NCBI GenBank assembly: GCA_963741755.1 | Contig: CAVUJG010000009.1 | Location: 1 to 64,000, forward strand | Direction of reading: 5' to 3' | Source: Sva-07 sp963741755 | Lineage (GTDB): Bacteria; Actinomycetota; Acidimicrobiia; Acidimicrobiales; Ilumatobacteraceae | Length of the DNA stretch: 64,000 nt | Shown here: positions 33,580 through 41,873 of the stretch, piece after piece | Layout: each line of letters opens with the position of its first letter | How positions within the stretch are numbered: the stretch's first letter is position 1 | Made by a program: the position numbers and the translations under genes | Notes under the pieces: generated by a model | Database searches by the model: none | Told to the model about the DNA's origin: nothing | The model's input: the letters and a program-made list of their open reading frames with translations, nothing else

Positions 33580-35202
33580 ATGGAGATGCACTTCGCCACC
33601 GTCTGGGAATCGATCGCAGATGCGATCCCCGACCTGCCCGCCACCACGCACGGGTCCGTGACCCGGACATGGGCCGAGTACGACGACCGCGCCGCCCGAG
33701 TCGCCGGCGCCCTCAGCGCCGCCGGGCTCGGACCGGACTCCAAGGTGTCGCTGTTCATGTACAACTCGAACGAGTTCATGGAGTCGCAGTTCGGCGTCTT
33801 CAAGATGCGCGGCGTGCCGATCAACGTCAACTATCGCTACCTCGACGACGAACTCTGGTACCTGCTCGACAACTCCGACTCCGAGGCGATCATCTTCCAC
33901 TCCTCGCTCGGTGACCGCGTGGCGCGCGTTGTCGAGCGGCTCCCGAAGATCAAGCTGCTGATCGAGGTCGATGACGGCGACGCCGGCCAGGTGCCCAGTG
34001 CGCTCGCCTACGACGACGTCATCGCCGGCACCGAGCCGATGGAACGAATCGAGCGCTCCGAGGACGACCTCTACATGCTGTACACCGGCGGCACGACCGG
34101 CATGCCGAAGGGCGTGATGTACGACATGGGCGGCATGACGCGCGGCTTCGTGATGCTCGGGTTGCCGATGCTCGGCCTCGCGGCGCCGGACGACGCCGAC
34201 GCGATCGGGGAGATGATCGCCGGTGCATCGGTGAACGGCAGCACGTTGGTGTCGATCCCGGCCGCACCGCTGATGCACGGCACCGGCTGCTGGCTCGGGT
34301 GGTTCATCCCCCATCTCGCCGGTGGACACGTCGTCACCCTCGAGAACCGCAGCCTCGATGCGCACGAGCTGTTGGCCACCGTCGAGCGACACAGAGTCAC
34401 GTCGTTGACGATCGTCGGAGACAGCTTCGCGAAGCCGATCATCCGAGCACTCGACGAGGGCAAGCCCGGCGGCGAGCCGTACGACACCTCATCGGTCGGC
34501 ATGTTCATCTCCTCCGGCGTGATGTGGACCTCCGAGGTGAAGCAGCAGATCCTCGACCGGATCGAGCAGGCGGTGCTGGTCGACGCAATCGGTTCGTCCG
34601 AGGGGTCGATGGGCACACAGATCACCATGAAGGGTGTGCCCACCGAGACCGCCACGTTCAGCAAGATGCCCGAGACCAAGGTCTTCACCGACGACGACCG
34701 CGAGGTCGAGCCCGGCTCCGACGAGGTCGGCATGGTCGCCGCCGGCGGGAACGTGCCGATCGGGTACTACAAGGACGAAGCGAAGTCGGCCAAGACCTTC
34801 CGCGTGATCAACGGGGTCCGGTACTCGTTCCCCGGCGACTTCGCGAAGATCGCCGCGGACGGGTCACTGATCCTGCTCGGACGTGGCAGCCAGGTGATCA
34901 ACACCGGCGGCGAGAAGGTCTTCCCCGAAGAGGTCGAGGAAGCCGTCAAGCGCGTCGACGGCGTGCGCGACTGCCTCGTGGTGGGCGTCGAGAACGAGAA
35001 GTTCGGCCAAGCGGTCACCGCCGTCGTGTCGCTCGAAGACGGCGCCACGGTTGATTCCGCCGGCATCATCGCATCGGTCAAGACCGACCTCGCCGGCTAC
35101 AAGGCGCCGAAGTCGGTCATCTTCGTCGATCAGGTCCCCCGGGCCCCGAACGGCAAGGCCGACTACCGCGCCGCCAAGGACCACGCCGAAGCCGCCGTCT
35201 GA
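33580..35202 (+). CDS. Acyl-CoA synthetase (AMP-binding, FadD-like)
   Basis: ATP-dependent activation of a carboxylic acid to its CoA thioester. 540 residues. The P-loop YTGGTTGMPKGVMYD is near 168-182 and the adenylate motif GSSEGSMG near 340. The C-terminal domain has GRGSQVINTGGEKVFPEEVE, and the catalytic Lys is in PRAPNGKADYRAAK. The VMYDMGGMTRGF segment and the overall sequence resemble actinobacterial FadD enzymes for fatty or steroid-derived acids; the substrate is not determined. The stop is 5 bp before a family C hairpin. Confidence 0.9.
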   Translation: MEMHFATVWESIADAIPDLPATTHGSVTRTWAEYDDRAARVAGALSAAGLGPDSKVSLFMYNSNEFMESQFGVFKMRGVPINVNYRYLDDELWYLLDNSDSEAIIFHSSLGDRVARVVERLPKIKLLIEVDDGDAGQVPSALAYDDVIAGTEPMERIERSEDDLYMLYTGGTTGMPKGVMYDMGGMTRGFVMLGLPMLGLAAPDDADAIGEMIAGASVNGSTLVSIPAAPLMHGTGCWLGWFIPHLAGGHVVTLENRSLDAHELLATVERHRVTSLTIVGDSFAKPIIRALDEGKPGGEPYDTSSVGMFISSGVMWTSEVKQQILDRIEQAVLVDAIGSSEGSMGTQITMKGVPTETATFSKMPETKVFTDDDREVEPGSDEVGMVAAGGNVPIGYYKDEAKSAKTFRVINGVRYSFPGDFAKIAADGSLILLGRGSQVINTGGEKVFPEEVEEAVKRVDGVRDCLVVGVENEKFGQAVTAVVSLEDGATVDSAGIIASVKTDLAGYKAPKSVIFVDQVPRAPNGKADYRAAKDHAEAAV

Positions 35203-35207
35203 CCCGC

Positions 35208-35254
35208 TTCTCGTGAACAAATGCACGCGCCACAGGTGGATTTGTTCACGAGAA
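35208..35254. repeat. 47-bp dispersed hairpin element, family C, copy 1
   Basis: Perfect arms TTCTCGTGAACAAA (35208-35221) and TTTGTTCACGAGAA (35241-35254), extendable by one more C-G pair. It lies between the convergent acyl-CoA synthetase and TPR-like genes. A second copy of the same length lies at 51090-51136. Plausibly a bidirectional terminator. Confidence 0.75.
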
Positions 35255-35277
35255 GGGCGCAGTTGGTCACGGTCTCC

Positions 35278-35745
35278 TCAGGTGAGGGCGAACCAGGGTG
35301 CCGAGGCGAGGTCGGCGTCGAAGATCGCTCGGTCCTCGGGGTCGGCAATCGCAACCGCACGTGCGGCGGCCAACTCGACGTTTGCCTCGTCGTTGCGACC
35401 GAGCAGCGCCAACGCTCGCGCTCGCGCCTCGTGCGCGTAGCCGAGGTCGAAGTCTCGAAGGTCGGCGTCGGCGACCACCGCAGCGCACTCGTCGGCGTGG
35501 TGCAGTGCGAGGCTTCCGTGTCCGAGAACCACGTGACAGCGAGACAACAGCCACGCCGCGCGGGCTGCGTTCTCCGGCGCCCGCCCCTCGGCGCGGGCCC
35601 AGTGATACGACGCTGCGTAGGCCCGACTCAGCAGCTCGGTCGCGTCGGGTGTCTCGTCGTCGAGCAACTCCCACACCGAATTGTTCGCATCGATCGCCTG
35701 ACGCCGATGCATCGTCGCGACGTCGGGTGGCGAATCCGGCTCCAT
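35278..35745 (-). CDS. TPR-like helical protein of unknown function
   Basis: 155 residues, Ala-rich and all-helical by appearance, with tetratricopeptide-like repeats (AYAASYHWARAEGRAPENAARAAW, LGHGSLALHHADECAAV, AHEARARALALLGRNDEAN). No catalytic motif, signal peptide or membrane segment. It starts 3 bp after the stop of the dienelactone hydrolase gene upstream, so it belongs to that operon. I infer a protein-protein interaction role only. Confidence 0.75.
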   Translation of the reverse strand: MEPDSPPDVATMHRRQAIDANNSVWELLDDETPDATELLSRAYAASYHWARAEGRAPENAARAAWLLSRCHVVLGHGSLALHHADECAAVVADADLRDFDLGYAHEARARALALLGRNDEANVELAAARAVAIADPEDRAIFDADLASAPWFALT

Positions 35746-35748
35746 GGG

Positions 35749-36501
35749 TCAGCTGTGGAGTTTCTCGGCGAAGAAGTCGAGGACGCGCGACACGCTGGCC
35801 TCGTCGCGTTGTTCGGTGAGCACAGAGTGGTCCGTCGACTTGGAGCTCGGGAGTTCGATCGCGATGAACGCGTCGCCGAGCAGCTCACGAAGCGACGAGA
35901 AGCGATCGCCGACCAGCTTGTCGCCGGTGAATCGCAGGCCGAGCACCTGGCACCCCGCTGCTGCCCGCTCGGCGATCGCCGCCGCATCGTCGGGCGACAG
36001 GTTGAGATCGGCGCCACGCGTCTTGCCGATCGGGAGCGGCATCGACGGCTGCGACAGGACGGGCGCAAGCATGATGTCATCGACCATCATGCCGAGCGCG
36101 AAACCGCCGGAGAAGCACATCCCGACCGCGCCGACGCCCGGGCCGCCGACCTCCTGATGCAGGTTGCGGGCGAGCGCCCGCAACCACGCGATGATCGGCG
36201 ACGTCTGGTTGAGGGCGAACGACGTGAACTCCCGAGCGATGCACACCTTGGCCATCTGCTGCATCGCATACGCATTCGAGGGCGCCTTGCCAGGGGTCCC
36301 GGCGAGTGACGGCATGATCACGGTGAAGCCGCGGTCGACGACCTCGTTCGCGAACTTCATGACGAGCGGCGTGATGCCGGGAATCTCGTGGATCACGATC
36401 ACGCCGGGGCCTTCGCCGCGCCGATAGGTCGGCCGGGTCAGACCGGCGGACGTGAACTCCCCGACCTCCCAACCCTCGAGAACGTCGGTCGTGCTGCTCA
36501 T
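35749..36501 (-). CDS. Dienelactone hydrolase family alpha/beta hydrolase
   Basis: 250 residues. The nucleophile is Cys in VGMCFSGGFALG near residue 130; the catalytic Glu is in VIHEIPGITP near 36. The His is expected in STDHSVLTEQ near 225. The Cys nucleophile points to the dienelactone hydrolase subfamily. First gene of a two-gene operon with the TPR-like protein. True substrate unknown. Confidence 0.85.
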   Translation of the reverse strand: MSSTTDVLEGWEVGEFTSAGLTRPTYRRGEGPGVIVIHEIPGITPLVMKFANEVVDRGFTVIMPSLAGTPGKAPSNAYAMQQMAKVCIAREFTSFALNQTSPIIAWLRALARNLHQEVGGPGVGAVGMCFSGGFALGMMVDDIMLAPVLSQPSMPLPIGKTRGADLNLSPDDAAAIAERAAAGCQVLGLRFTGDKLVGDRFSSLRELLGDAFIAIELPSSKSTDHSVLTEQRDEASVSRVLDFFAEKLHS

Positions 36502-36529
36502 GGTGGGATCTTGTCAGATCACGTCGAGT

Positions 36530-37567
36530 TCAGAGACGCCGCATTGCGTCGAGCGCGGACTCCGCAAGGATCTCGGTGCCGACCTTGAACGCGTTGAGTT
36601 GCTCGTCGCTGATGGCCTGGTCGCCCATTGCGCCGTGCAGGTAACGGGCGTACACGCCCTCAGAGATCACGGCGAGGCGGAACGACCCGAAGGCGATGTA
36701 GTAGTCGATCTGAGAGAGGTCGCGACCCGTGCGAGTTGCGTAGCGCTCGAGCAGGTCGGCGTAGGCCGGGAACCCTTCGATGCCGGTCGGGTCGTTGGGA
36801 CGACTCTGTACGGTGCCGGGGTCGGCCCAGTAGACGCCGACGTAGCCGACGTCGGCGAGCGGGTCGCCCAGCGTGCACAGCTCCCAGTCGAGTACGGCGT
36901 TGATCCGGCCCCGGGAGACGTCGGTGAGCACGTTGCCGAACCGATAGTCGCCGTGAGCGATCGACACGCCCTGTTGATCGGGGAACCGCTCCGCCAGGCG
37001 CCGTGCCACCTCCTCGACCGCCGGCAGTTCCCGCGTCTTCGAGCGCTCCCACTGGGTGCTCCAGCGTTTCACCTGCCGCTCGACGTAACCCTCACGCTTC
37101 GCCAGATCGCCGAGGCCGACGGCGTCGACGTCGACGTCGTGGAGGTCGGCGAGCACGTCGATCAGATCGAAACCCGCCGCCCGACGATTGTCGACCGTGA
37201 GCAGTCCGCCCTTGTCGGCGCTGTCGAGCACCACCCCGTCGACGAACCCCATCACGTAGAACGGCGTTCCGTTCACCTCGTCGTCGGTGCAGAGTCCGAG
37301 TGCGGGCGGAACGGGAACGTCGGACTTCCCGACGGCGGAGATGATCTTGTGCTCGCGGGCCATGTCGTGGGCAGTTGCGAGCACGGCACCGGTCGGCGGG
37401 CGTCGGAGGACGTACTTCTCGCCATCGGCGCCTGTGACCGTGTAGGTGAGGTTCGAGCGACCGCCGACGATCGCATCGAACTGGAACGGGGCGGTGGCAC
37501 CGTCGATGTTGTCGACGAGCCAGGCCGTCACTCGGTCGACGTCGATGCCGTGAATCGTTTCGTGCAC
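36530..37567 (-). CDS. APH-like phosphotransferase (acyl-CoA dehydrogenase-associated type)
   Basis: 345 residues of the aminoglycoside phosphotransferase/choline kinase fold. Glycine-rich NLTYTVTGADG and KYVLRRPP (ATP Lys) near the N-terminus, catalytic loop HGDYRFGNVL near 202, and metal-binding DWELCTLGDPLADVG. Homologues of this type neighbour or fuse with acyl-CoA dehydrogenases in lipid catabolism, in line with the acyl-CoA synthetase nearby. GTG 37567 is chosen: a TACGGT box lies 6 nt upstream, which fits a leaderless start. Confidence 0.83.
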   Translation of the reverse strand: MHETIHGIDVDRVTAWLVDNIDGATAPFQFDAIVGGRSNLTYTVTGADGEKYVLRRPPTGAVLATAHDMAREHKIISAVGKSDVPVPPALGLCTDDEVNGTPFYVMGFVDGVVLDSADKGGLLTVDNRRAAGFDLIDVLADLHDVDVDAVGLGDLAKREGYVERQVKRWSTQWERSKTRELPAVEEVARRLAERFPDQQGVSIAHGDYRFGNVLTDVSRGRINAVLDWELCTLGDPLADVGYVGVYWADPGTVQSRPNDPTGIEGFPAYADLLERYATRTGRDLSQIDYYIAFGSFRLAVISEGVYARYLHGAMGDQAISDEQLNAFKVGTEILAESALDAMRRL

Positions 37568-37573
37568 GAATCG

Positions 37574-37579
37574 ACCGTA
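37574..37579 (-). promoter_or_regulatory. -10 box of the APH-like gene
   Basis: Minus-strand TACGGT, 6 nt before GTG 37567; leaderless pattern. Confidence 0.4.
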
Positions 37580-37635
37580 GCCGCCGTCAACAAGCGAAGC
37601 CGGTGCCAAGCACCGCGTCAGCTACTGCGGTGCGG

Positions 37636-38827
37636 TCAGCCGGGGCGGCCGACGCCGACGACCTTGCCCCAGTTGACCGGGGCGACCGAGACGGTCGAGC
37701 CGGTGTTCGGGGCGTGCACCTGCATGCCGTTGCCGAGGTAGATGCTCACGTGGCTGATCGGGCTGTAGAAGAAGATCAGGTCGCCCGCCTGTGCCGATTC
37801 CTTCGGGACCCGCGGGACCGAGGCGAACTGGGCACGCGACTGGTGCGGCAGGCCGACGCCGGCCTGCGCCCACGCATAGGCCGTGAGGCCGGAACAGTCG
37901 AAGCCGACGCCCGGGCTGGACGTGGCGTAGCGGTAGGGAACACCCTGCTGGGCGAGGGCCGCCTGTACCGCAAGTACCGGAGCGGGACGACACGGCCGGC
38001 ACCGAATAGCCACCGCCGCTGCCCGACGATGATCCTCCCGAGCTGTCACCGCTCGATGTCGACGACCCGCCGGAGCTGGAGTCGCCGCCGCCGGAGTTGG
38101 AGGTGCTGCCACCCGAGTCGCCGCTGCTGGATGACGTGCTTGCGGAGGCGGCCGCAGCTTGTTCACGCACTCGACGAAGCGATTCCTCGGCGCGACGCTG
38201 CTCCTCTTGGGCAATCAGCTGGCCCAGTTTGGCCTCGGCCTCGGCACGAGCGTCGGTGTACTCCGTGGTGAGGCGATCGGTCTCGGCCTGCGCGTCGGTG
38301 AGCGAGGCAGCCAGCTGGTCCGCCTGCTCACGCTTGCGGGCAAGGAGGTCCTTCTCATCGTTGATCTCCGCCACGAAGGCGTCGAGTTCATCGGTGTCCA
38401 CGTCACCGGCACTCAGCGCAGCCCGAGCGAGTTCTTCACGCTGCACCGCGTCGTTCAGGTTCTCGGAGTCCTCGAACAGGGGCCCGAGCGGCACGGATCC
38501 ACCGCCGACGAACGACCGCAGCGCCATGTCGGCCAGGCTGGCGCGCAGCTGGTTCAGCTCGGCCTCCTGCTCGGCGATGCGGGCTTCGGCGTCGGTGATC
38601 TCGACGTCGAGCTGCGCCTTGGTGTCGATCGCTTCGTTGTAGTCCTCACCGAGCTGACGGGCCCGCTCTTCGAGCTGCTCGAGCTGGTCGACGATGTCTT
38701 CGACCTTCTGGCGCTGCTGGTCGACGCTCTGCGCATTCACGACCGTCGGCAGAGCCACCGGGACGGCGAAGGTGACGGCGAGGGCGACCGGAAGGCCGCG
38801 CAGGAATTGCTTGAGGGGGTGCCGCAT
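37636..38827 (-). CDS. Secreted NlpC/P60 peptidoglycan endopeptidase with coiled coil, apparent frameshift
   Basis: RipA-like cell-wall hydrolase. Signal peptide (MRHPLKQFLRGLPVALAV, cleaved after VVNA), a long coiled coil (about 35-225), a Ser/Gly-rich linker, and an NlpC/P60 domain. In the long frame the linker runs into noise after GYSVPAVSSRSG. The catalytic domain is in the next frame: VQAALAQQGVPYRYA, FDCSGLTAYAWAQAG (Cys nucleophile), HVSIYLGNGMQVHAP (His). The break is at about 37975-38000, and the repaired span is 1 modulo 3. ATG 38827 begins the signal peptide. Such proteins split septal peptidoglycan during daughter-cell separation. Confidence 0.87.
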
Positions 38828-38927
38828 AGTTCGAGGTCTCACCCTAGCGAATATGACGAACGTGTTGCGAACGCCTGACGAATGTTCATGTGTCGCGCGT
38901 CACGCCGACATGCGTCGTCGCCGTCCG

Positions 38928-40499
38928 TCACTCCCACTCGATGGTGCCAGGAGGCTTCGAGGTGATGTCGTATGCCACCCGGTTGATGCCCGGCACCTCG
39001 TTGATGATGCGCTGCGACATCGTCTCGAGCACGTCGTAGGGGATGCGCGCCCAGTCGGCGGTCATCGCGTCATCGCTCGTGACCGCCCGGATGATGATCG
39101 GGTGGCCGTAGGTGCGCTCGTCGCCCATCACCCCGACCGATCGGATGTCGGCGAGGACGGCAAACGACTGCCAGATCTCACGCTCGAGACCCGCGAGGCG
39201 CAGTTCCTCGCGCACGATCGCGTCGGCCTCCTGCAGGAGTGCGACCCGCTCGGGGGTGACCTCCCCGATGATCCGAACGCCGAGGCCGGGGCCGGGGAAC
39301 GGCTGGCGCCAGACCATCTCGTCGGGCAGGCCGAGTTCGGTGCCGAGCTTGCGCACCTCGTCCTTGAACAGCTCGCGCAGGGGCTCGATGAGCTCGAGGC
39401 TCATGTCGTCGGGCAAGCCGCCGACGTTGTGATGGCTCTTGATCACCGAGGCGGTGCCGTCGGTGCCCCCGCTCTCGATCAAGTCGGGATAGAGCGTGCC
39501 CTGGACCAGCCACTTGGCGTCGGTCAGCCCGCCCGTGTTCTCCTCGAACACGCGGATGAACTGCTCGCCGATCGCCTTGCGCTTCGCTTCCGGTTCGGTG
39601 ACACCCTCGAGCGCGTCGAAGAAGCGCCAACCAGCGTCGACGTGGATCAGTTCGATGCCGAGGTTGCGTCGGAACGTCTCGACGACCTGATGGCTCTCTC
39701 CCTTGCGCATCAGTCCGGTGTCGACGTAGATGCAGGTCAGTTGGTGGCCGATCGCCTTGTGCACCAGCGCAGCGGCGACCGACGAGTCGACCCCGCCCGA
39801 GAGCCCGCAGATGACCCTGTCGGTGCCGACCCGTTCGCGGATCAGCTCAACCTGCTCGTCGATCACCGACGACATCTCCCAGTCGGCGGCGATCCCCGCA
39901 CGCTCGTGGAGGAAGCGCGCCATCACCTCCATGCCGTGCGGCGAGTGCACCACTTCGGGATGGAACTGCACGCCGTAGATCCGGCGCTCGTCGTTCTCGA
40001 GCACCGCGACGGGAGCGCCTGGAGTGGTCGCCGTGACCGTGAAGCCCGCGGGCGCCTCCGTGATGCCGTCGAAGTGGCTCATCCACACGTCGTGTTCGAC
40101 GGGTGCGTCATCGGGCAGGAGCAGCGACGGTCCGGTGCGGGTCATCCGGGCGCGGCCGTACTCGCCCTGCATGCCCCGGCCGACGACACCGCCGAGTTGC
40201 TGGCCGATCAGCTGGGCGCCGTAGCAGATGCCGAGCACCGGAACGCCCAGTTCGTAGATCGCCGGATCGAGCGACGGCGCACCGTCGACGTGGACGCTCT
40301 TGGGGCCACCGGACAGGATGATCGCCGCCGGCTTGCGTTCGGCGATCTCGTCGGCGGTGATCCGGTGCGGGACGATCTCGGAGTACACCTTCAGCTCACG
40401 CACCCGACGGGCGATCAATTGGGCGTACTGGGCGCCGAAGTCGACGACGAGAACGGTGGGCCGGTCGGTGTGGACGTCGTGATGCTGCGGTTGACTCAA
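38928..40499 (-). CDS. guaA: GMP synthase (glutamine-hydrolysing)
   Basis: Converts XMP to GMP. 523 residues. Class I amidotransferase domain first (VLVVDFGAQYAQLIARR, ILSGGPKSVH, nucleophile Cys in GICYGAQLIG near 91). Then the ATP pyrophosphatase with P-loop LSGGVDSSVAAAL, and the C-terminal dimerisation domain ending in the universal PPGTIEWE. TTG 40499 is preferred: a TACGAT box lies 8 nt upstream and the length fits the family. The alternative ATG 40538 would overlap the divergent gene. Confidence 0.96.
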   Translation of the reverse strand: MSQPQHHDVHTDRPTVLVVDFGAQYAQLIARRVRELKVYSEIVPHRITADEIAERKPAAIILSGGPKSVHVDGAPSLDPAIYELGVPVLGICYGAQLIGQQLGGVVGRGMQGEYGRARMTRTGPSLLLPDDAPVEHDVWMSHFDGITEAPAGFTVTATTPGAPVAVLENDERRIYGVQFHPEVVHSPHGMEVMARFLHERAGIAADWEMSSVIDEQVELIRERVGTDRVICGLSGGVDSSVAAALVHKAIGHQLTCIYVDTGLMRKGESHQVVETFRRNLGIELIHVDAGWRFFDALEGVTEPEAKRKAIGEQFIRVFEENTGGLTDAKWLVQGTLYPDLIESGGTDGTASVIKSHHNVGGLPDDMSLELIEPLRELFKDEVRKLGTELGLPDEMVWRQPFPGPGLGVRIIGEVTPERVALLQEADAIVREELRLAGLEREIWQSFAVLADIRSVGVMGDERTYGHPIIIRAVTSDDAMTADWARIPYDVLETMSQRIINEVPGINRVAYDITSKPPGTIEWE

Positions 40500-40503
40500 G
40501 GGT

Positions 40504-40869
40504 GTGAATCGTAGATCAGGCCCGTGGTTCGTCCGCATCCTGTTCGCACTTGCGCTCGTCGTCGGACCGCTGGTCCCTCAGGTTGCGTCGGCATCTACCT
40601 CTCCCTCAGAACCCTCGGTTCCGACGACCACCGTGCCGATCGACGACATCGTCATCGATGAGGCCAATCCATTCATTCCGGAATCCCGTGACCTCACCGA
40701 GTGCGTCGGCATGCTGCAGCGGCCGGGCTGCGGGAGCGAGGCCCGCGGCGGATGGCACCAGAATCTCGTGGCGATCGCGATGGTCGGCGGCCTGCTGATC
40801 GTGTTCGGCCGAGTGGCGTGGGCGATCCGACGCAGCCAGAAGAACGCTGCCGTCACCACGCCCGACTGA
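40504..40869 (+). CDS. Small membrane protein of unknown function
   Basis: 121 residues. An N-terminal signal-like segment (FVRILFALALVVGPLVPQVASA), a Thr/Pro/Asp-rich extracytoplasmic stretch with two Cys (ECVGMLQRPGCG), and a C-terminal transmembrane helix (LVAIAMVGGLLIVFGRVAWAI) followed by a basic tail. GTG 40504 is 4 bp from the guaA start, so the two are divergent with overlapping promoters. Not recognised; real by composition and signals. Confidence 0.65.
   Translation: MNRRSGPWFVRILFALALVVGPLVPQVASASTSPSEPSVPTTTVPIDDIVIDEANPFIPESRDLTECVGMLQRPGCGSEARGGWHQNLVAIAMVGGLLIVFGRVAWAIRRSQKNAAVTTPD
40508..40513 (-). promoter_or_regulatory. -10 box of guaA
   Basis: Minus-strand TACGAT, 8 nt before TTG 40499. 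It lies inside the first codons of the divergent small membrane protein gene. Confidence 0.4.
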
Positions 40870-40890
40870 CAGGGAGGCTGCCAAACGGCT

Positions 40891-41010
40891 TGTCGACGAT
40901 TTGCACACGCCGGTCGCGATGGTTCGAGGCGTGGAAAAGACGATCATCCAGATCACCGAACCGGGACGAGCACCCCTGCAACTGCGACTGCATCGGCCGC
41001 TGGAGATCGG
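40891..41010 (+). repeat. Leader duplication, copy 1: promoter and first 27 codons of the FHA gene
   Basis: Begins TGTCGACGATTTGCACACGC and contains GTG 40931. It aligns without gaps to 47530-47649, with 84 of 120 positions identical by hand count; the start codons fall at the same offset (position 41). The similarity covers untranslated and coding DNA and stops inside the gene. Confidence 0.75.
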
Positions 41011-41386
41011 CCGGGACTGCAACGGGGTGCTGCTCACCGATGCGTTGTTGTCACGTCGCCACCTGCGTGTGAGTTCAACCGGGGGGCGGGTGATGCTCGA
41101 GGATCTCGGGAGCACGAACGGCACCCTCATCGACGGTGTGCCCGTGTCGCGTCCGACGCCGCTGCTCCCCGGGCAGTCGGCGACGTTCGGTTCATGCACG
41201 ATCGAGGTGATCTCAACGATCAGCGATGCACATACGGGACGACGACGTTCGGCGAACGTCGATCGACATCGTGGCGGCCGCGGCCGGCGAGGACCCGGCG
41301 CAGATGGTGCAGACCGGGAGCGGCACGCTGACGATCGTGTTCTCCGACATCGAGGGCTCGACCCGGCGGGCAGAACAACTTGGTGA
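40931..41386 (+). CDS. FHA-domain protein, probably the N-terminal part of an FHA-cyclase fusion
   Basis: Phosphothreonine-binding forkhead-associated domain. LEIGRDCNGVLLTDALLSRRHLRVS carries the conserved GR, S and RRH residues, and LEDLGSTNGTLIDG the STNGT loop. After TIEVISTIS (about 41220) the frame runs into Arg-rich noise, while the next frame opens a cyclase at 41226. The joined span 40931-41873 is 1 modulo 3, as in the other single-break genes, so one fused FHA-cyclase protein is likely. GTG 40931 is fixed by alignment with the paralogous start at 47570. A Thr-phosphorylated partner, perhaps the kinase encoded downstream, would control it. Confidence 0.75.
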   Translation: MEKTIIQITEPGRAPLQLRLHRPLEIGRDCNGVLLTDALLSRRHLRVSSTGGRVMLEDLGSTNGTLIDGVPVSRPTPLLPGQSATFGSCTIEVISTISDAHTGRRRSANVDRHRGGRGRRGPGADGADRERHADDRVLRHRGLDPAGRTTW

Positions 41387-41873
41387 CGAGGCGTGGATGC
41401 GCCTGCTGAACTTCCACAACCGCTTGGTGCGACGGCAGGTCGAGCGGGCAGGCGGGTACGAGGTGAAGGCTCAGGGTGACGGGTTCATGCTGGCGTTCCC
41501 GAGCGCACGGTCGGCGATCCTGTGCTCGATGGAGATCATGCGGGCACTCGAGGTGCACGGCCGGTCGAGACCGAACGACGCCTTGCGGGTCAGGATCGGG
41601 ATGCACACGGGCGAGGCGATCGAGGAGGACGGGGACCTGTTCGGTCGGCCGGTGGTGCTGGCGGCCCGAATCGCCAACCAGGCCAGTGGCGGGGAGATCC
41701 TGGTGTCGTCGTTGGTGCGAGAGATCGTCGAGTCGAGGGGCGATTTGTCGTTCGGCGCGTCGCGCGAGGTCGAACTCAAGGGACTGGTCGGTCGGCATCT
41801 CCTGCACCCCTTGTTGTGGTCGGAACGGATACCCGATGCCCGCGAAAAGCGCGAGGATTCGTCATGGCACTGA
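41226..41873 (+). CDS. Class III adenylyl/guanylyl cyclase catalytic domain
   Basis: Catalytic domain with IVFSDIEGSTRRAEQLGD (first metal Asp in SDIEGS), VKAQGDGFMLAFPSA (second Asp in GDG) and GRPVVLAARIANQASGGEILVS. It has about 215 residues if started at ATG 41226, but it is probably the C-terminal half of the FHA protein upstream. The last 10 nt overlap the start of the giant kinase gene, so the cyclase and kinase are translated together. It is the second cyclase in this window. Confidence 0.85.
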   Translation: MHIRDDDVRRTSIDIVAAAAGEDPAQMVQTGSGTLTIVFSDIEGSTRRAEQLGDEAWMRLLNFHNRLVRRQVERAGGYEVKAQGDGFMLAFPSARSAILCSMEIMRALEVHGRSRPNDALRVRIGMHTGEAIEEDGDLFGRPVVLAARIANQASGGEILVSSLVREIVESRGDLSFGASREVELKGLVGRHLLHPLLWSERIPDAREKREDSSWH